Origin: JAQVXR01 sp050945755
GTDB taxonomy: Bacteria > Bacillota > Dehalobacteriia > Dehalobacteriales > Dehalobacteriaceae
Reading direction: 5' to 3'
Assembly: GCA_050945755.1 (NCBI GenBank)
Contig: JBMNTN010000001.1
Coordinates: forward strand, 1-64,000
Length of the DNA stretch: 64,000 nt
Position numbers and translations under genes: made by a program. Below are positions 45,752-53,816 of the stretch, piece after piece (the first letter of the stretch is position 1; each line of letters begins with the position of its first letter). The notes below the pieces were generated by a model, which had not been told where the DNA came from, did no database searches, and saw nothing but the letters and a program-made list of their open reading frames with translations.

Positions 45752-45780
45752 ATATTACCATACTCCACAGAACTTTGCAA
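45752..45780 (-). promoter_or_regulatory. sigma-A promoter of the paaK leader
   Basis: The minus strand has TTGCAA (45775-45780), 17 bp, then TAATAT (45752-45757) with a TG one base upstream. Confidence 0.8.
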
Positions 45781-45893
45781 TAGAAACTTACATTTAGTTT
45801 TCCAAAACTATAGTCTTCAAATTTAATCAAAGACATGATATGATACCTTCCAATGACATGGAGAACTATCAGAAAGAAAGGCAGCGAGTTGTC

Positions 45894-46433
45894 ATGGAGA
45901 TATTTGTTGAAAACCCAATCCTTGCCTATTTATTTATTTTTTTTGCCAGAGTAGCAGATGTGTCTTTAGACGTCTTCAGGCTGCTACTGCTCACCCGGGG
46001 ATATTCTGTTCCCGCAGCGATAGTCGGCTTTTTTGAAGTCTCTATATTTGTGGTTGCCCTTGGTACAGTATTTTCCGGCGGAGTAACCGATATTTTTAAA
46101 ATTATTGCCTACGCAGCAGGTTTTGCCTCCGGCAACCTGGTAGGTATGCAGATAGAAAAGATGACAGCTTTTGGTTATGTTGTTATTCAAATGTTTCCTA
46201 CAAAAGAAGACGGCGAGAGACTGGGCAACCTTTTACGAGAGAATAACTTCGGTCTCACCACCATTGCCGGTGAAGGAAAATGGGGGCCAAGGGATATTTT
46301 AGTTGTTACCGTAAAGAGAAAGGACCTGCCACGTGTATTAAAAATAATGAGTCAGGTAGCCCCTGATATTTTTTATAATACTTCTGATATCCGTTCAATT
46401 CATGGGGGGATTTTCCCCAGAAGAAAACTATAA
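45894..46433 (+). CDS. UPF0316/DUF2179-type membrane protein
   Basis: A 179-aa protein with three N-terminal hydrophobic helices (residues ~8-95) and a small C-terminal cytoplasmic DUF2179-like domain (ITTIAGEGKWGPRDILVVT and VAPDIFYNTSDIRSIHGG, given in part). The function is unknown; related domains may bind nucleotides. The start is uncertain: ATG at 45894 has only a distant AAAGG. It is a plus-strand gene divergent from paaK and convergent with spoVR. Confidence 0.75.
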   Translation: MEIFVENPILAYLFIFFARVADVSLDVFRLLLLTRGYSVPAAIVGFFEVSIFVVALGTVFSGGVTDIFKIIAYAAGFASGNLVGMQIEKMTAFGYVVIQMFPTKEDGERLGNLLRENNFGLTTIAGEGKWGPRDILVVTVKRKDLPRVLKIMSQVAPDIFYNTSDIRSIHGGIFPRRKL

Positions 46434-46464
46434 TGCTTTCACATAAGGAACAACACAATTGACA

Positions 46465-47661
46465 TTATAACCCTTTTCTTTGAGTTTTGTTTCCGTCAAA
46501 ATTAAAAACAATTGGTCGTCCTTCCAATACAGTTTCCAGGTGAACCGGCTTTCCCCATAGATAAAATACATAAGGCAGAGTTTTTTCTAAATAATAAGTA
46601 TCCATATCAACGCCTTCATGTTGATGCTTAATGTATAAATGCCCGTTTTTTTCGTAATCCCCATCTTCTACTACCAAGTAAGGAAAACCGCCATTAATTA
46701 ATTTAGCAATGATTCCTTCGCGAACTGTTTCCCAGTCTGTATCCACAACCTTCCATTGCTGACCCTGTTTTTTATAAAGGTAGAGGTCTAATTCCCGTAC
46801 CAAGTCCTTCGTCAGGTAATTACGAATAAAAGAGATATCGTTTTCCATTTCCCTGACCTCAAAAATTTTTGCGATTCCCTGACCCTTGGAAAAAGGTTGA
46901 TCGCCCCAGCGCTTTGCAATATCCTCAAAAATTTCCACCCCGAGTAAATAAGGATTGAGCTGCATCCGACTGGGTTGAATAATTCCGGAGTGCAGGCGGG
47001 CAAACTCCAACGTTTCTTCATCGCTAAGATCTAATTCCCTCATAATCCGGGCATGCCAAAAAGTTGCCCACCCCTCATTCATAATTTTAGTTTCAATCTG
47101 GGGCCATAAGTAAAACATCTCCTGATGCACCATATCCAATATATCTTTTTGCCAATCCTTCAGGACATGACTATGTCTAATGATAAACTCCAGCAAATCC
47201 TTTTCCGGGAACAAGGGGAATTTCTTTTCCTCCTCCTTAGGCTCTTCCTCTTTTTCTTCCCCAATGGACCAAATATCCTCATAGGGTGAAGGCTTTTTTT
47301 CCTCCGGTTTTTTTCCCGTCCGCTTTTTCATCAGACAGCAGGGGTCGATGTGTTCTTGAACAGCCAAAGCAGCATCAAGCAGTTTTTCCACTTCTCCCCT
47401 GCCATACTGAAATTCGTATTCCCTAATCCGCTGAGCATGCACCGCCATGCTTTCCACCATGCCACGATTTGTTCTTCTAAACCAGGCATTATTTTTAAAA
47501 AAATCTCCATGGGCAAAAACATGGGCAATTACCAGCTTATTTTGAATTAAGGAATTACCCTCCAAAAGGAAAGCATAACACGGATCAGAGTTTATCACTA
47601 ATTCATAGATCCGGCTGAGATTAACATCATACATGATTTTCATCCGGTAATAAGCCTTACC
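46465..47661 (-). CDS. spoVR: SpoVR, 3' part of the interrupted gene
   Basis: SpoVR acts in spore cortex formation in Bacillus and forms a conserved trio with prkA and yhbH. This part holds the SpoVR sequence from the codons KAYYRMK onward, including NLSRIYELVINSDPCYAFLL, to the end. If translated alone it would begin at the ATG at 47643 (392 aa), without a good ribosome site. The first ~57 residues of SpoVR are missing here and are encoded at 50367-50539. Joining the parts at the shared GGTAA (47657-47661) gives one frame of about 454 codons. No stop or frameshift mars the fragment, so it appears under selection. Confidence 0.93.
   Translation of the reverse strand, partial: GKAYYRMKIMYDVNLSRIYELVINSDPCYAFLLEGNSLIQNKLVIAHVFAHGDFFKNNAWFRRTNRGMVESMAVHAQRIREYEFQYGRGEVEKLLDAALAVQEHIDPCCLMKKRTGKKPEEKKPSPYEDIWSIGEEKEEEPKEEEKKFPLFPEKDLLEFIIRHSHVLKDWQKDILDMVHQEMFYLWPQIETKIMNEGWATFWHARIMRELDLSDEETLEFARLHSGIIQPSRMQLNPYLLGVEIFEDIAKRWGDQPFSKGQGIAKIFEVREMENDISFIRNYLTKDLVRELDLYLYKKQGQQWKVVDTDWETVREGIIAKLINGGFPYLVVEDGDYEKNGHLYIKHQHEGVDMDTYYLEKTLPYVFYLWGKPVHLETVLEGRPIVFNFDGNKTQRKGL
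47657..47661 (-). repeat. left recombination core (attL) in spoVR
   Basis: GGTAA on the minus strand, identical to the core at 50367-50371. Just inside the element it forms an imperfect inverted repeat, TTACCGA...TCCGTAA (47657-47674). On the host side it is half of GGTAATAAGCCTTACC. Confidence 0.85.
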
Positions 47662-47715
47662 GATTCTTCCGTAATTGGATAAATGTCAATCCAGTGTTTT
47701 CAAAGAAGCAATGTG

Positions 47716-48462
47716 CTATGCAATAATTCTTACCCGCACATTTTTCCGGCCAAATTTCAAAGCTTCATTATGGGTAGGAAACCAAATATCCAGCTTATTA
47801 CCCCGAATCATTCCCCCGGTATCCTCAGCCCGAAAATAACCCATCCCTTCTATATAAATTCTGCTGCCCAAGGGGATAACCTTAGGATCTACCGCAACCG
47901 TTCCCTCTTTGGCTCGAACTCCACTGGCAGTAATTCCATCACTCTTTCCACAGCATTTCCGGCAGGAACAGTAAGCAGTTGCCTCAAATATCGTTGGTCT
48001 TTCGCTTCTGGAAACCTGTTCACCTGATCGACTTACAATCACTTTTTTTGCACTGGAAGCTTGTTCATCTGAACGGCTTACCACCACTTTTTTTTCACTT
48101 GAACTTGTTTTGATATTATACCCTGTCTCCTTCACCTTGGCTAAGATGCAGTTGTTGCCGATTAATACCCCGTTGTAACTGGTTAAGCTTCCATTAAAGT
48201 CAGGTACATATAATTTGTCTCCCGGCTTAATGACATAATCTTGGGATATTTTGTTTAGATCCCTGATTCGCTCGATAACAATTCTCGGATCAGTTTTCGG
48301 CAAATACTTGCGGGATATCCCCCAAAGGGTGTTCCCTCTTTTCACTGTATATAGAGTATACTTTTCCGGCATCTCCGTTTTTACATATGCATAGGATTCC
48401 CTTCCAGGTAAAGCAACAAATAAAACAGCTGTGATTAACAGCACCATAGACAATTTCCTCAC
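47716..48462 (-). CDS. secreted LysM/3D-domain cell-wall protein, element cargo
   Basis: A 248-aa exported protein: signal peptide (1-25), one LysM peptidoglycan-binding domain (35-89), a linker with two near-identical 15-residue repeats (about 121-149, KKVVVSRSDEQ and KKVIVSRSGEQ), then a 3D domain (160-248). The 3D aspartates are D192, D214 and D225 (AVDPK, AEDTGG, KLDIWF), as in MltA-like lytic transglycosylases and spore or stationary-phase wall enzymes. Cysteines in CSCRKCCGKS may add a metal site. The GTG start has AAGGAGGTATGATTAA upstream. It lies 55 bp from attL inside the element. Confidence 0.88.
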   Translation of the reverse strand: MRKLSMVLLITAVLFVALPGRESYAYVKTEMPEKYTLYTVKRGNTLWGISRKYLPKTDPRIVIERIRDLNKISQDYVIKPGDKLYVPDFNGSLTSYNGVLIGNNCILAKVKETGYNIKTSSSEKKVVVSRSDEQASSAKKVIVSRSGEQVSRSERPTIFEATAYCSCRKCCGKSDGITASGVRAKEGTVAVDPKVIPLGSRIYIEGMGYFRAEDTGGMIRGNKLDIWFPTHNEALKFGRKNVRVRIIA

Positions 48463-48554
48463 TTAATCATACCTCCTTAAACCTTCTTAACAACAAGCCT
48501 AGTCCCATTTATTACCATTTCCCCCACTTTTCATACCTAATTGGGTGCATGATA

Positions 48555-48582
48555 AAAGGACAGGCACGCCTGCCTGTCCTTT
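48555..48582 (-). terminator. strong hairpin/terminator within the element
   Basis: A perfect 12-bp stem AAAGGACAGGCA/TGCCTGTCCTTT with a 4-nt loop. On the minus strand it follows the 57-aa gene and isolates it from the 3D-domain gene. Confidence 0.75.
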
Positions 48583-48644
48583 GTTTATGGAAAAGTGCTC
48601 TCCCCGCGGAAAGTTAGCAAGATTCAGTTTAATCCTTTGCAAAA

Positions 48645-48818
48645 TTACTCAGAGTTTTCCGAAATCTCTTCTCCTTTTTCGTCATTTAACATTTGCTCAT
48701 AAGCAATAGATATCAAACAGTTAACCAGCTTTTGGCCAAATTCTTTCATTTCATCAGATGTCAATTGGTCTGCCGGCAGACCATCTGCCGTAATAAATTT
48801 CCTGGTAACTGCCATCAT
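48645..48818 (-). CDS. 57-aa protein next to the recombinase, possible directionality factor
   Basis: The ATG at 48818 has a near-perfect AGGAGGTGG ribosome site. The product begins MMAVTRKFITADGLPADQ, has a hydrophobic-helical middle (FGQKLVNCLISIAYEQML) and an acidic C-terminus. The frame upstream to 49019 overlaps the recombinase and is rejected. It is divergent from the recombinase with a shared 99-bp promoter region. I recognise no family. Small proteins beside large serine recombinases can be excision directionality factors (SprB of SPbeta is of similar size), so that role is a testable guess. Confidence 0.7.
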   Translation of the reverse strand: MMAVTRKFITADGLPADQLTSDEMKEFGQKLVNCLISIAYEQMLNDEKGEEISENSE

Positions 48819-48917
48819 TACCACCTCCTGAAGCAATACTATGCAAAAAAATGGTTCTTCTTTACATAGGGATACACTATATTTTTGCACAAAGGATATT
48901 ATCAGAGGTGATTCAAA

Positions 48918-50342
48918 GTGCGGGCAATTGGAATCGTCCGGGTTTCCACCGCTGAGCAGGCAAATGAAGAAAGATTCTCTATACCCCACCAAAAAAATCA
49001 TATTCATGAGGAATGTCAAAGACGGGGCTTAAACCTAGTTTACATTTTTGAGTTTGTGCAGTCAGGCGCAAAGGTGTTATCCAGCTCCGGTCATGAAAGA
49101 GCAGAAATTTTAACATATATTAAAAATTTTAATGTCAGTGTCGTTGTTGTACATGAGCTTGACCGGTTAGCCCGCTCCATGCTGGATACCCTTCTCTTTG
49201 TAGACGAATTGAATAAAATGCATGTGGCTTTCATTTCTATTCATGACGGATTTGATACTTCTACCGCCCAAGGCCAACTCCAAATGCATATCCTTGCGGC
49301 ATTTGCCGAGTACTTTCGCAAGCAACTGGCATCCAAAGTAGTCGGAGGAATGTTGGAGAGAGCTCGTCAAGGAAAACCCTTGGGTAAAATTCCTTTCGGA
49401 TATGAAATGGACGATTCCGGTTTAAAGATTATTCCGGAAGAAGCTCAGATAGTAAAGCTCATCTTTCAATGGTATTTGGAAGAAAACATTGGGATGAGGG
49501 GAATTGCGTGCCGCCTTAACTCCATGTCAATTGGCACAAAAAGAAACAACCTTTGGAGTCACGTTACCGTGCGGACAGTTTTGGAAAATGAAATATACAC
49601 AGGAACTTTTACTTGGCAGAGTATTCGAGTAGAAAACGCCCACCCTGCGATTATTGATAAAACAACTTATCATTTAGCCCAAAAAAGACGTCACCGCAAA
49701 AAAGCACTTGGAGGACAATCCCAAAACAGCAGCTATCTTCTTTCCGGACTCCTGCGTTGTGCCCGCTGTGGGGCGAGTATGACCGGTCACAGTCAAAAGA
49801 AAAACCATATTCGATACCGATACTATACCTGTCAAAGTTATGCCAGCAAAGGATTGTCAGCCTGCAAAGCCGGGTCGGTTAATGCCCGAGTAATTGAAGA
49901 AAAAGTTTTAGCCGATTTGGATTCTTTAGTAAACAGTATCAATATAATTATCCCCAGGGAATTTGTTGTCCTGGACACTACACATTTAAAAAAAGAATTG
50001 CAATTAAAGGAAAACCAACTGTTGAAAAATAAAATGATGCTGCAACGCGCCGCAGCAGCATACGAAACCGGTGAGTATGACCTGGAACTTTTCCGCACGC
50101 GAAAAAATGATCTCTTAATAAGAAAGGTGGAAATTTTAGGCGAGATTGAAACCCTCAGAAAAAAATTGAAATCTCGATCTTCCGGAAGTAATATAGCGCA
50201 GAAGTTACATAATAGATTGAAAGCTGCCGGAATGCTCCTTACACAAACAGAACTGCCTAAAGCTAAAGCCCGTCTGCAGGAAATAATTCACCAAATTGAT
50301 GTGGTCAATATTAATCACCTGATAATATACTATAGAATTTAA
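48918..50342 (+). CDS. large serine site-specific recombinase (SpoIVCA-like)
   Basis: A 474-aa serine recombinase. The catalytic Ser is S10 in VRVSTAEQ, with the arginine motif LDRLARSMLD at 81-90 completing the resolvase domain (1-145). The Recombinase domain (about 155-260) is followed by a zinc ribbon with Cys 281, 284, 305 and 316 and a coiled coil (about 355-420) typical of large serine integrases. The GTG start has GAGGTGATT upstream. The gene is intact, ends 24 bp from the right core, and its stop overlaps the stop of the spoVR 5' fragment. It is the obvious enzyme for cutting the element out of spoVR. Confidence 0.95.
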   Translation: MRAIGIVRVSTAEQANEERFSIPHQKNHIHEECQRRGLNLVYIFEFVQSGAKVLSSSGHERAEILTYIKNFNVSVVVVHELDRLARSMLDTLLFVDELNKMHVAFISIHDGFDTSTAQGQLQMHILAAFAEYFRKQLASKVVGGMLERARQGKPLGKIPFGYEMDDSGLKIIPEEAQIVKLIFQWYLEENIGMRGIACRLNSMSIGTKRNNLWSHVTVRTVLENEIYTGTFTWQSIRVENAHPAIIDKTTYHLAQKRRHRKKALGGQSQNSSYLLSGLLRCARCGASMTGHSQKKNHIRYRYYTCQSYASKGLSACKAGSVNARVIEEKVLADLDSLVNSINIIIPREFVVLDTTHLKKELQLKENQLLKNKMMLQRAAAAYETGEYDLELFRTRKNDLLIRKVEILGEIETLRKKLKSRSSGSNIAQKLHNRLKAAGMLLTQTELPKAKARLQEIIHQIDVVNINHLIIYYRI

Positions 50343-50539
50343 TTCACTTCATTTAGTAGTTTAGGATTACCAAAACTCCAGTGGGTAAAACGTGTCGGCA
50401 TACCATAAGCCCCAAAAGTGTAGAGAACATCGGCCGGACAAATTTCAAAGCGCATCGGAAAAAAGTCTAGACCAAATCCAACAGCGATTTCGGCAATCTT
50501 ATCAATAGCCTTTTCTAATTGGTAAATTTCATTGTCCAC
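50339..50539 (-). CDS. spoVR: SpoVR, 5' part of the interrupted gene
   Basis: This encodes the SpoVR N-terminus: GFGLDFFPMRFEICPAD and FGAYGMPTRFTHWSFG, matching the conserved start of Bacillus SpoVR. After G57 the sequence leaves SpoVR and runs nine element-derived residues to a stop (66 aa in all). The GTG start has GGGGGAG upstream and overlaps the end of yhbH by 11 bp, so the operon signals are kept. The missing remainder is at 46465-47661. Confidence 0.93.
   Translation of the reverse strand: MDNEIYQLEKAIDKIAEIAVGFGLDFFPMRFEICPADVLYTFGAYGMPTRFTHWSFGNPKLLNEVN
50367..50371 (-). repeat. right recombination core (attR) in spoVR
   Basis: GGTAA on the minus strand, at codons for G57 and the next residue. 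The host side reads TGGAGTTTT-GGTAA, and joining this to the GGCTTATTACC of the left junction preserves the SpoVR frame. Confidence 0.85.
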
Positions 50540-51677
50540 CGCTCTCCCCCTTTTCTGAGAAAAACTTTTTAAGGGCGGGATACACTTCCTTTTTGTTGCG
50601 AATAGAAACTGTCGTCAAATTATCCGCATTAATTTTTTGAAAAACCGACATGAGAGTGTTGCTCCGGTAATAGGGGCTGATAATCTCCCCATAGCCAAAG
50701 AGATTTACCTTGGGTAATATTTTTTTAATTAACTGTAAACACAAATCGTTGTCTGAAGGCAAGTTATCCCCGTCAGAAAAGTGAAATGGATAAACATTAT
50801 ATTGATTCGGCGGAAATCTTTCTTCAAGTAAATTTAGAGCCAGTTGATAAACTGATGAACACTTGGTGCCCCCACTTTCTCCTTTTGTGAAAAACTCCTC
50901 CTCACTCACTTCTTTTGCCTGAGTATGGTGGGCCAAAAAAACAATTTCCACATTAAGGTACTTTGTTCTTAAAAATCTGACCATCCAAAAGAAGAAAGTG
51001 CGGGCAATATATTTTTCAAACGTCCCCATGCTTCCTGATGTATCCATCATTGCCAGCACAACAGCATTTGATTGGTAATTATAAATTTCCTCCCAAGTTT
51101 TAAAGCGTAAATCATCTCTGATAATATTGTAATTTGAAGAGCCGTTCCGCGCACTCCGTTTTATTGCTTCCAAAATAGTGCGCTTTTTGTCAATGTTACC
51201 CATGATGCCTGCTTTACGAATATCGTTAAATCTGGTAGTAGTTGACTGAACCTGCTTCTTTTCTTTTTCTTTAAGATTGGGAAGTACAAAATCTTTAAAA
51301 ACCAGATCTTCCAAATCTTCAAAACTGATCCCTGCTTCATAATAATCAGTACCCGGTTCATCCCCCGCTCCTGTGCCTTGATCGCCTTGGGTCCCTCGAT
51401 CTGAGCCAAGCATATCTCCGGGCTGAGTGCCCCCGCTTCCCTGTCCAGCGTGCTTTTGCTTATTAAAATTAAACCGGAAGCGATATTCATCCAAGGTCCT
51501 GATTGGTAGTTTAACAACTTTTTTCCCATCGGACATAATAATGCTTTCCTCGCTGATAATGTCCGCCAGGTTGTTTTTTATTGCTTCCTTGACTTTTTCA
51601 TTATGGCGCTGTTGGTCTAAATCTCCTTTCCGATGCAGAGACCAGTTATCCCTGGAGATAATATTGCTGTTTTTCAT
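50529..51677 (-). CDS. yhbH: YhbH/YeaH-type DUF444 vWA-domain protein
   Basis: A 382-aa protein with a basic N-terminus, a Gly-rich linker (about 80-110) and a C-terminal von Willebrand A fold with the MIDAS motif DTSGSMG. Members are induced in sporulation (YhbH) or stress (YeaH) and always accompany PrkA and often SpoVR. The molecular role is unclear. The start could be ATG at 51677 or one of the nearby upstream codons. It overlaps spoVR and lies a few bases after prkA. Confidence 0.9.
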   Translation of the reverse strand: MKNSNIISRDNWSLHRKGDLDQQRHNEKVKEAIKNNLADIISEESIIMSDGKKVVKLPIRTLDEYRFRFNFNKQKHAGQGSGGTQPGDMLGSDRGTQGDQGTGAGDEPGTDYYEAGISFEDLEDLVFKDFVLPNLKEKEKKQVQSTTTRFNDIRKAGIMGNIDKKRTILEAIKRSARNGSSNYNIIRDDLRFKTWEEIYNYQSNAVVLAMMDTSGSMGTFEKYIARTFFFWMVRFLRTKYLNVEIVFLAHHTQAKEVSEEEFFTKGESGGTKCSSVYQLALNLLEERFPPNQYNVYPFHFSDGDNLPSDNDLCLQLIKKILPKVNLFGYGEIISPYYRSNTLMSVFQKINADNLTTVSIRNKKEVYPALKKFFSEKGESGGQ

Positions 51678-51689
51678 GTACATCACCGC

Positions 51690-53585
51690 TTACCTGTTTA
51701 ACAGGCTGCCGATATATTTCAAGGTTTCATTGGCACAGACCGGACAATAACCATGTTCACTAATCAATCTAGATACTACCTCGTTGATACGTTTTAGTTG
51801 TTCCGGATCCGGATTCTTACTTGACGTTGTAATTTTTACAATATCTTTTAAATCAGCAAAAAGTTTCTTTTCAATTGCTTCTTTTAAACGTTCGTGGGAA
51901 TTATAATCAAATTTTTTGTCTTTACGGGCATAGGTTGAAATACGAATGAGGATTTCTTCCCGGAAACTTTTTTTGGCATTCTCCGAAACCCCAATTTGTT
52001 CTTCAATTGACCGCATTAGTTTTTCATCCGGTTCCATTTCCTCGTCGGTAATTGGGTCGATAACCTTGATCCCGTTACAGTAGGCCTCTACATTATCTAA
52101 ATAGTTTTCAAAAAGTGCACGAGCCGATTCTTCATAAGAATAAACAAAAGCTCTTTGAACTTCTTTTTTGGCAAATTCATCAAATTCTTTCCGGGCAATG
52201 GCAATAAAATTAAACAGTCGTTCCTTTTCCTCCTTGGTAATCGAAGGATGCTGGTCCATACCGTCCTTGAGAGCACGCAAAATGTCCAAAGCATTAATGC
52301 ACTTGGTATCTGAATTAATCAAGGCACTGGAAATTCGGTTGATGACATAACGAGGATCTACCCCGCTCATGCCTTCCGTTTCCGCTTCCGCCTGCAGTTC
52401 CTGGACATCTTTTTGTTTAAATCCTTCTACGTCCTCACCGTCATATAGTTTCATCTTCTTTATGAGATCCATGCCGGCCTTACGTGACTCCTTGAGTCGG
52501 GAAAGAATAGAAAAAATGGCTGCTGCTCGTAAAGCAAAGGGTGCAAGGTGAATCTCCCTGAGATCACTCTGTCCAATTAGTTTTTCGTAAATTTTTACTT
52601 CATCGGTTACCCGCAAGTTATAAGGTATCGGCATCACCAGAATCCGGGAATGAAGAGCCTCATTTTTCTTATTGGAAATAAAGGCGCGATACTCTGTTTC
52701 GTTGGAATGAGCGATTACCATTTCATCTGCAGAAATAAGCGCAAACCGCCCCGCTTTAAAGTTGCCCTCCTGAGATAGACTCAAAAGGTGATAAAGAAAT
52801 TTTTCATCACATTTTAACATTTCTTGAAACTCCATTAACCCTCGGTTCGCTTTATTAAGCTCGCCATCAAAACGATATGCCCGAGGATCAGATTCTGACC
52901 CGTATTCCGTAATCGTATTAAAATCAATGCTCCCTGTCAGGTCGGCAATATCCTGGGATTTGGGGTCAGAAGGACTAAAGGTGCCAATCCCCACTCGATT
53001 TTCTTCGGAAAAAGTGATTCGCTCTACTTTTACATTCTCAACTCTGCCGTCATATTTCTCCTGCAGCATTAAACGACAGAATGGGCAGAGATTTCCCTCA
53101 ATACGCACACCAAACTCTTTTTCAAAGCTCTCCCTTAAAGGTTCCGGTATCAAATGCAGTGGTTCCTCATGCATTGGACAATCCTTGATTCCGTATACCG
53201 CTCCGTCATCAGTACTCGTATACAGTTCTAAGCCTTTTTTCAGCATATTAACAATTGTAGACTTTCCCCCGCTGACCGGTCCCATCAAAAGAAGAATTCT
53301 CTTACGCACATCAAGTCGGCGGGCAGCAGAATGGAAGTATTCCTCCACTAAACGCTGCAGAACCTTGTCGAGCCCAAATATTTGTCCGGCAAAAAAACCA
53401 TACTTTTTCGCCTGTGCTGTTTCCGTAATCCCGGCGGCCACAATCATGTCATAAATTCGGGCATGTGCTGTTTTCACTAATTTGGGGTTCTTTTTTACAA
53501 TCTCCAAATAGTCTCGGAATGTTCCCTGCCACTTCAAGTTCTCCCGCTGGCGACGGTATTCTTCCAACGACTTCAAATAATCCAA
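51690..53585 (-). CDS. prkA: PrkA AAA+ serine protein kinase/protease family protein
   Basis: A 631-aa PrkA protein, sigma-E-dependent in Bacillus and required for normal sporulation. It contains an N-terminal AAA+ core with Walker A GPVSGGKST and the PrkA C-terminal domain (GVDPRYVINRISSALI begins it). The start is a TTG at 53585 with GGGGGAAGATGA upstream. It is the first gene of prkA-yhbH-spoVR. No convincing promoter could be fixed. Confidence 0.93.
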   Translation of the reverse strand: MDYLKSLEEYRRQRENLKWQGTFRDYLEIVKKNPKLVKTAHARIYDMIVAAGITETAQAKKYGFFAGQIFGLDKVLQRLVEEYFHSAARRLDVRKRILLLMGPVSGGKSTIVNMLKKGLELYTSTDDGAVYGIKDCPMHEEPLHLIPEPLRESFEKEFGVRIEGNLCPFCRLMLQEKYDGRVENVKVERITFSEENRVGIGTFSPSDPKSQDIADLTGSIDFNTITEYGSESDPRAYRFDGELNKANRGLMEFQEMLKCDEKFLYHLLSLSQEGNFKAGRFALISADEMVIAHSNETEYRAFISNKKNEALHSRILVMPIPYNLRVTDEVKIYEKLIGQSDLREIHLAPFALRAAAIFSILSRLKESRKAGMDLIKKMKLYDGEDVEGFKQKDVQELQAEAETEGMSGVDPRYVINRISSALINSDTKCINALDILRALKDGMDQHPSITKEEKERLFNFIAIARKEFDEFAKKEVQRAFVYSYEESARALFENYLDNVEAYCNGIKVIDPITDEEMEPDEKLMRSIEEQIGVSENAKKSFREEILIRISTYARKDKKFDYNSHERLKEAIEKKLFADLKDIVKITTSSKNPDPEQLKRINEVVSRLISEHGYCPVCANETLKYIGSLLNR

Positions 53586-53816
53586 ATCATCTTCCCCCTT
53601 ACCCTATTGACTTCCCCTTTTCTTATGCCATCCGCCATTATATTAATCTATATGGCATATGTTTCCTAAAAAGAAGTTTTCTCGCTTAATTGTTCTGATT
53701 ATAGGATATTCATTTTTCATCAAGCCCGGCACAAATTATTGAATATAAATTTGTTTTTTGGGAAAAAGATGTAATAACACCCTAATAAAAAGTTGTATTT
53801 TTTGGAGGTGAACCCT

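Larger units (their letters stand above)
47657..50366. mobile_element. 2.7-kb skin-like intervening element in spoVR
   Basis: The segment between the two GGTAA cores (one core included) is 2,710 bp. It contains a large serine recombinase (plus strand), a 57-aa protein and a LysM/3D-domain protein (minus strand), and no phage structural genes. Precise removal restores spoVR in frame. The recombinase ends 24 bp from the right core and points toward the spoVR 5' part, a layout recalling spoIVCA in the sigK skin element. Excision in the mother cell during sporulation is inferred, not shown. Confidence 0.9.

Noticed and set aside
48819..48917. Sigma-E or sigma-K promoter for the recombinase
   Set aside because: GATACACTA resembles a sigma-K or sigma-E -10, but no matching -35 lies at the right distance.
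47657..50366. Remnant prophage or simple gene-killing insertion in spoVR
   Set aside because: There are no phage structural genes, the recombinase is intact, both spoVR parts are undamaged and the join is exactly in frame. A dead insertion remains possible but is less likely.
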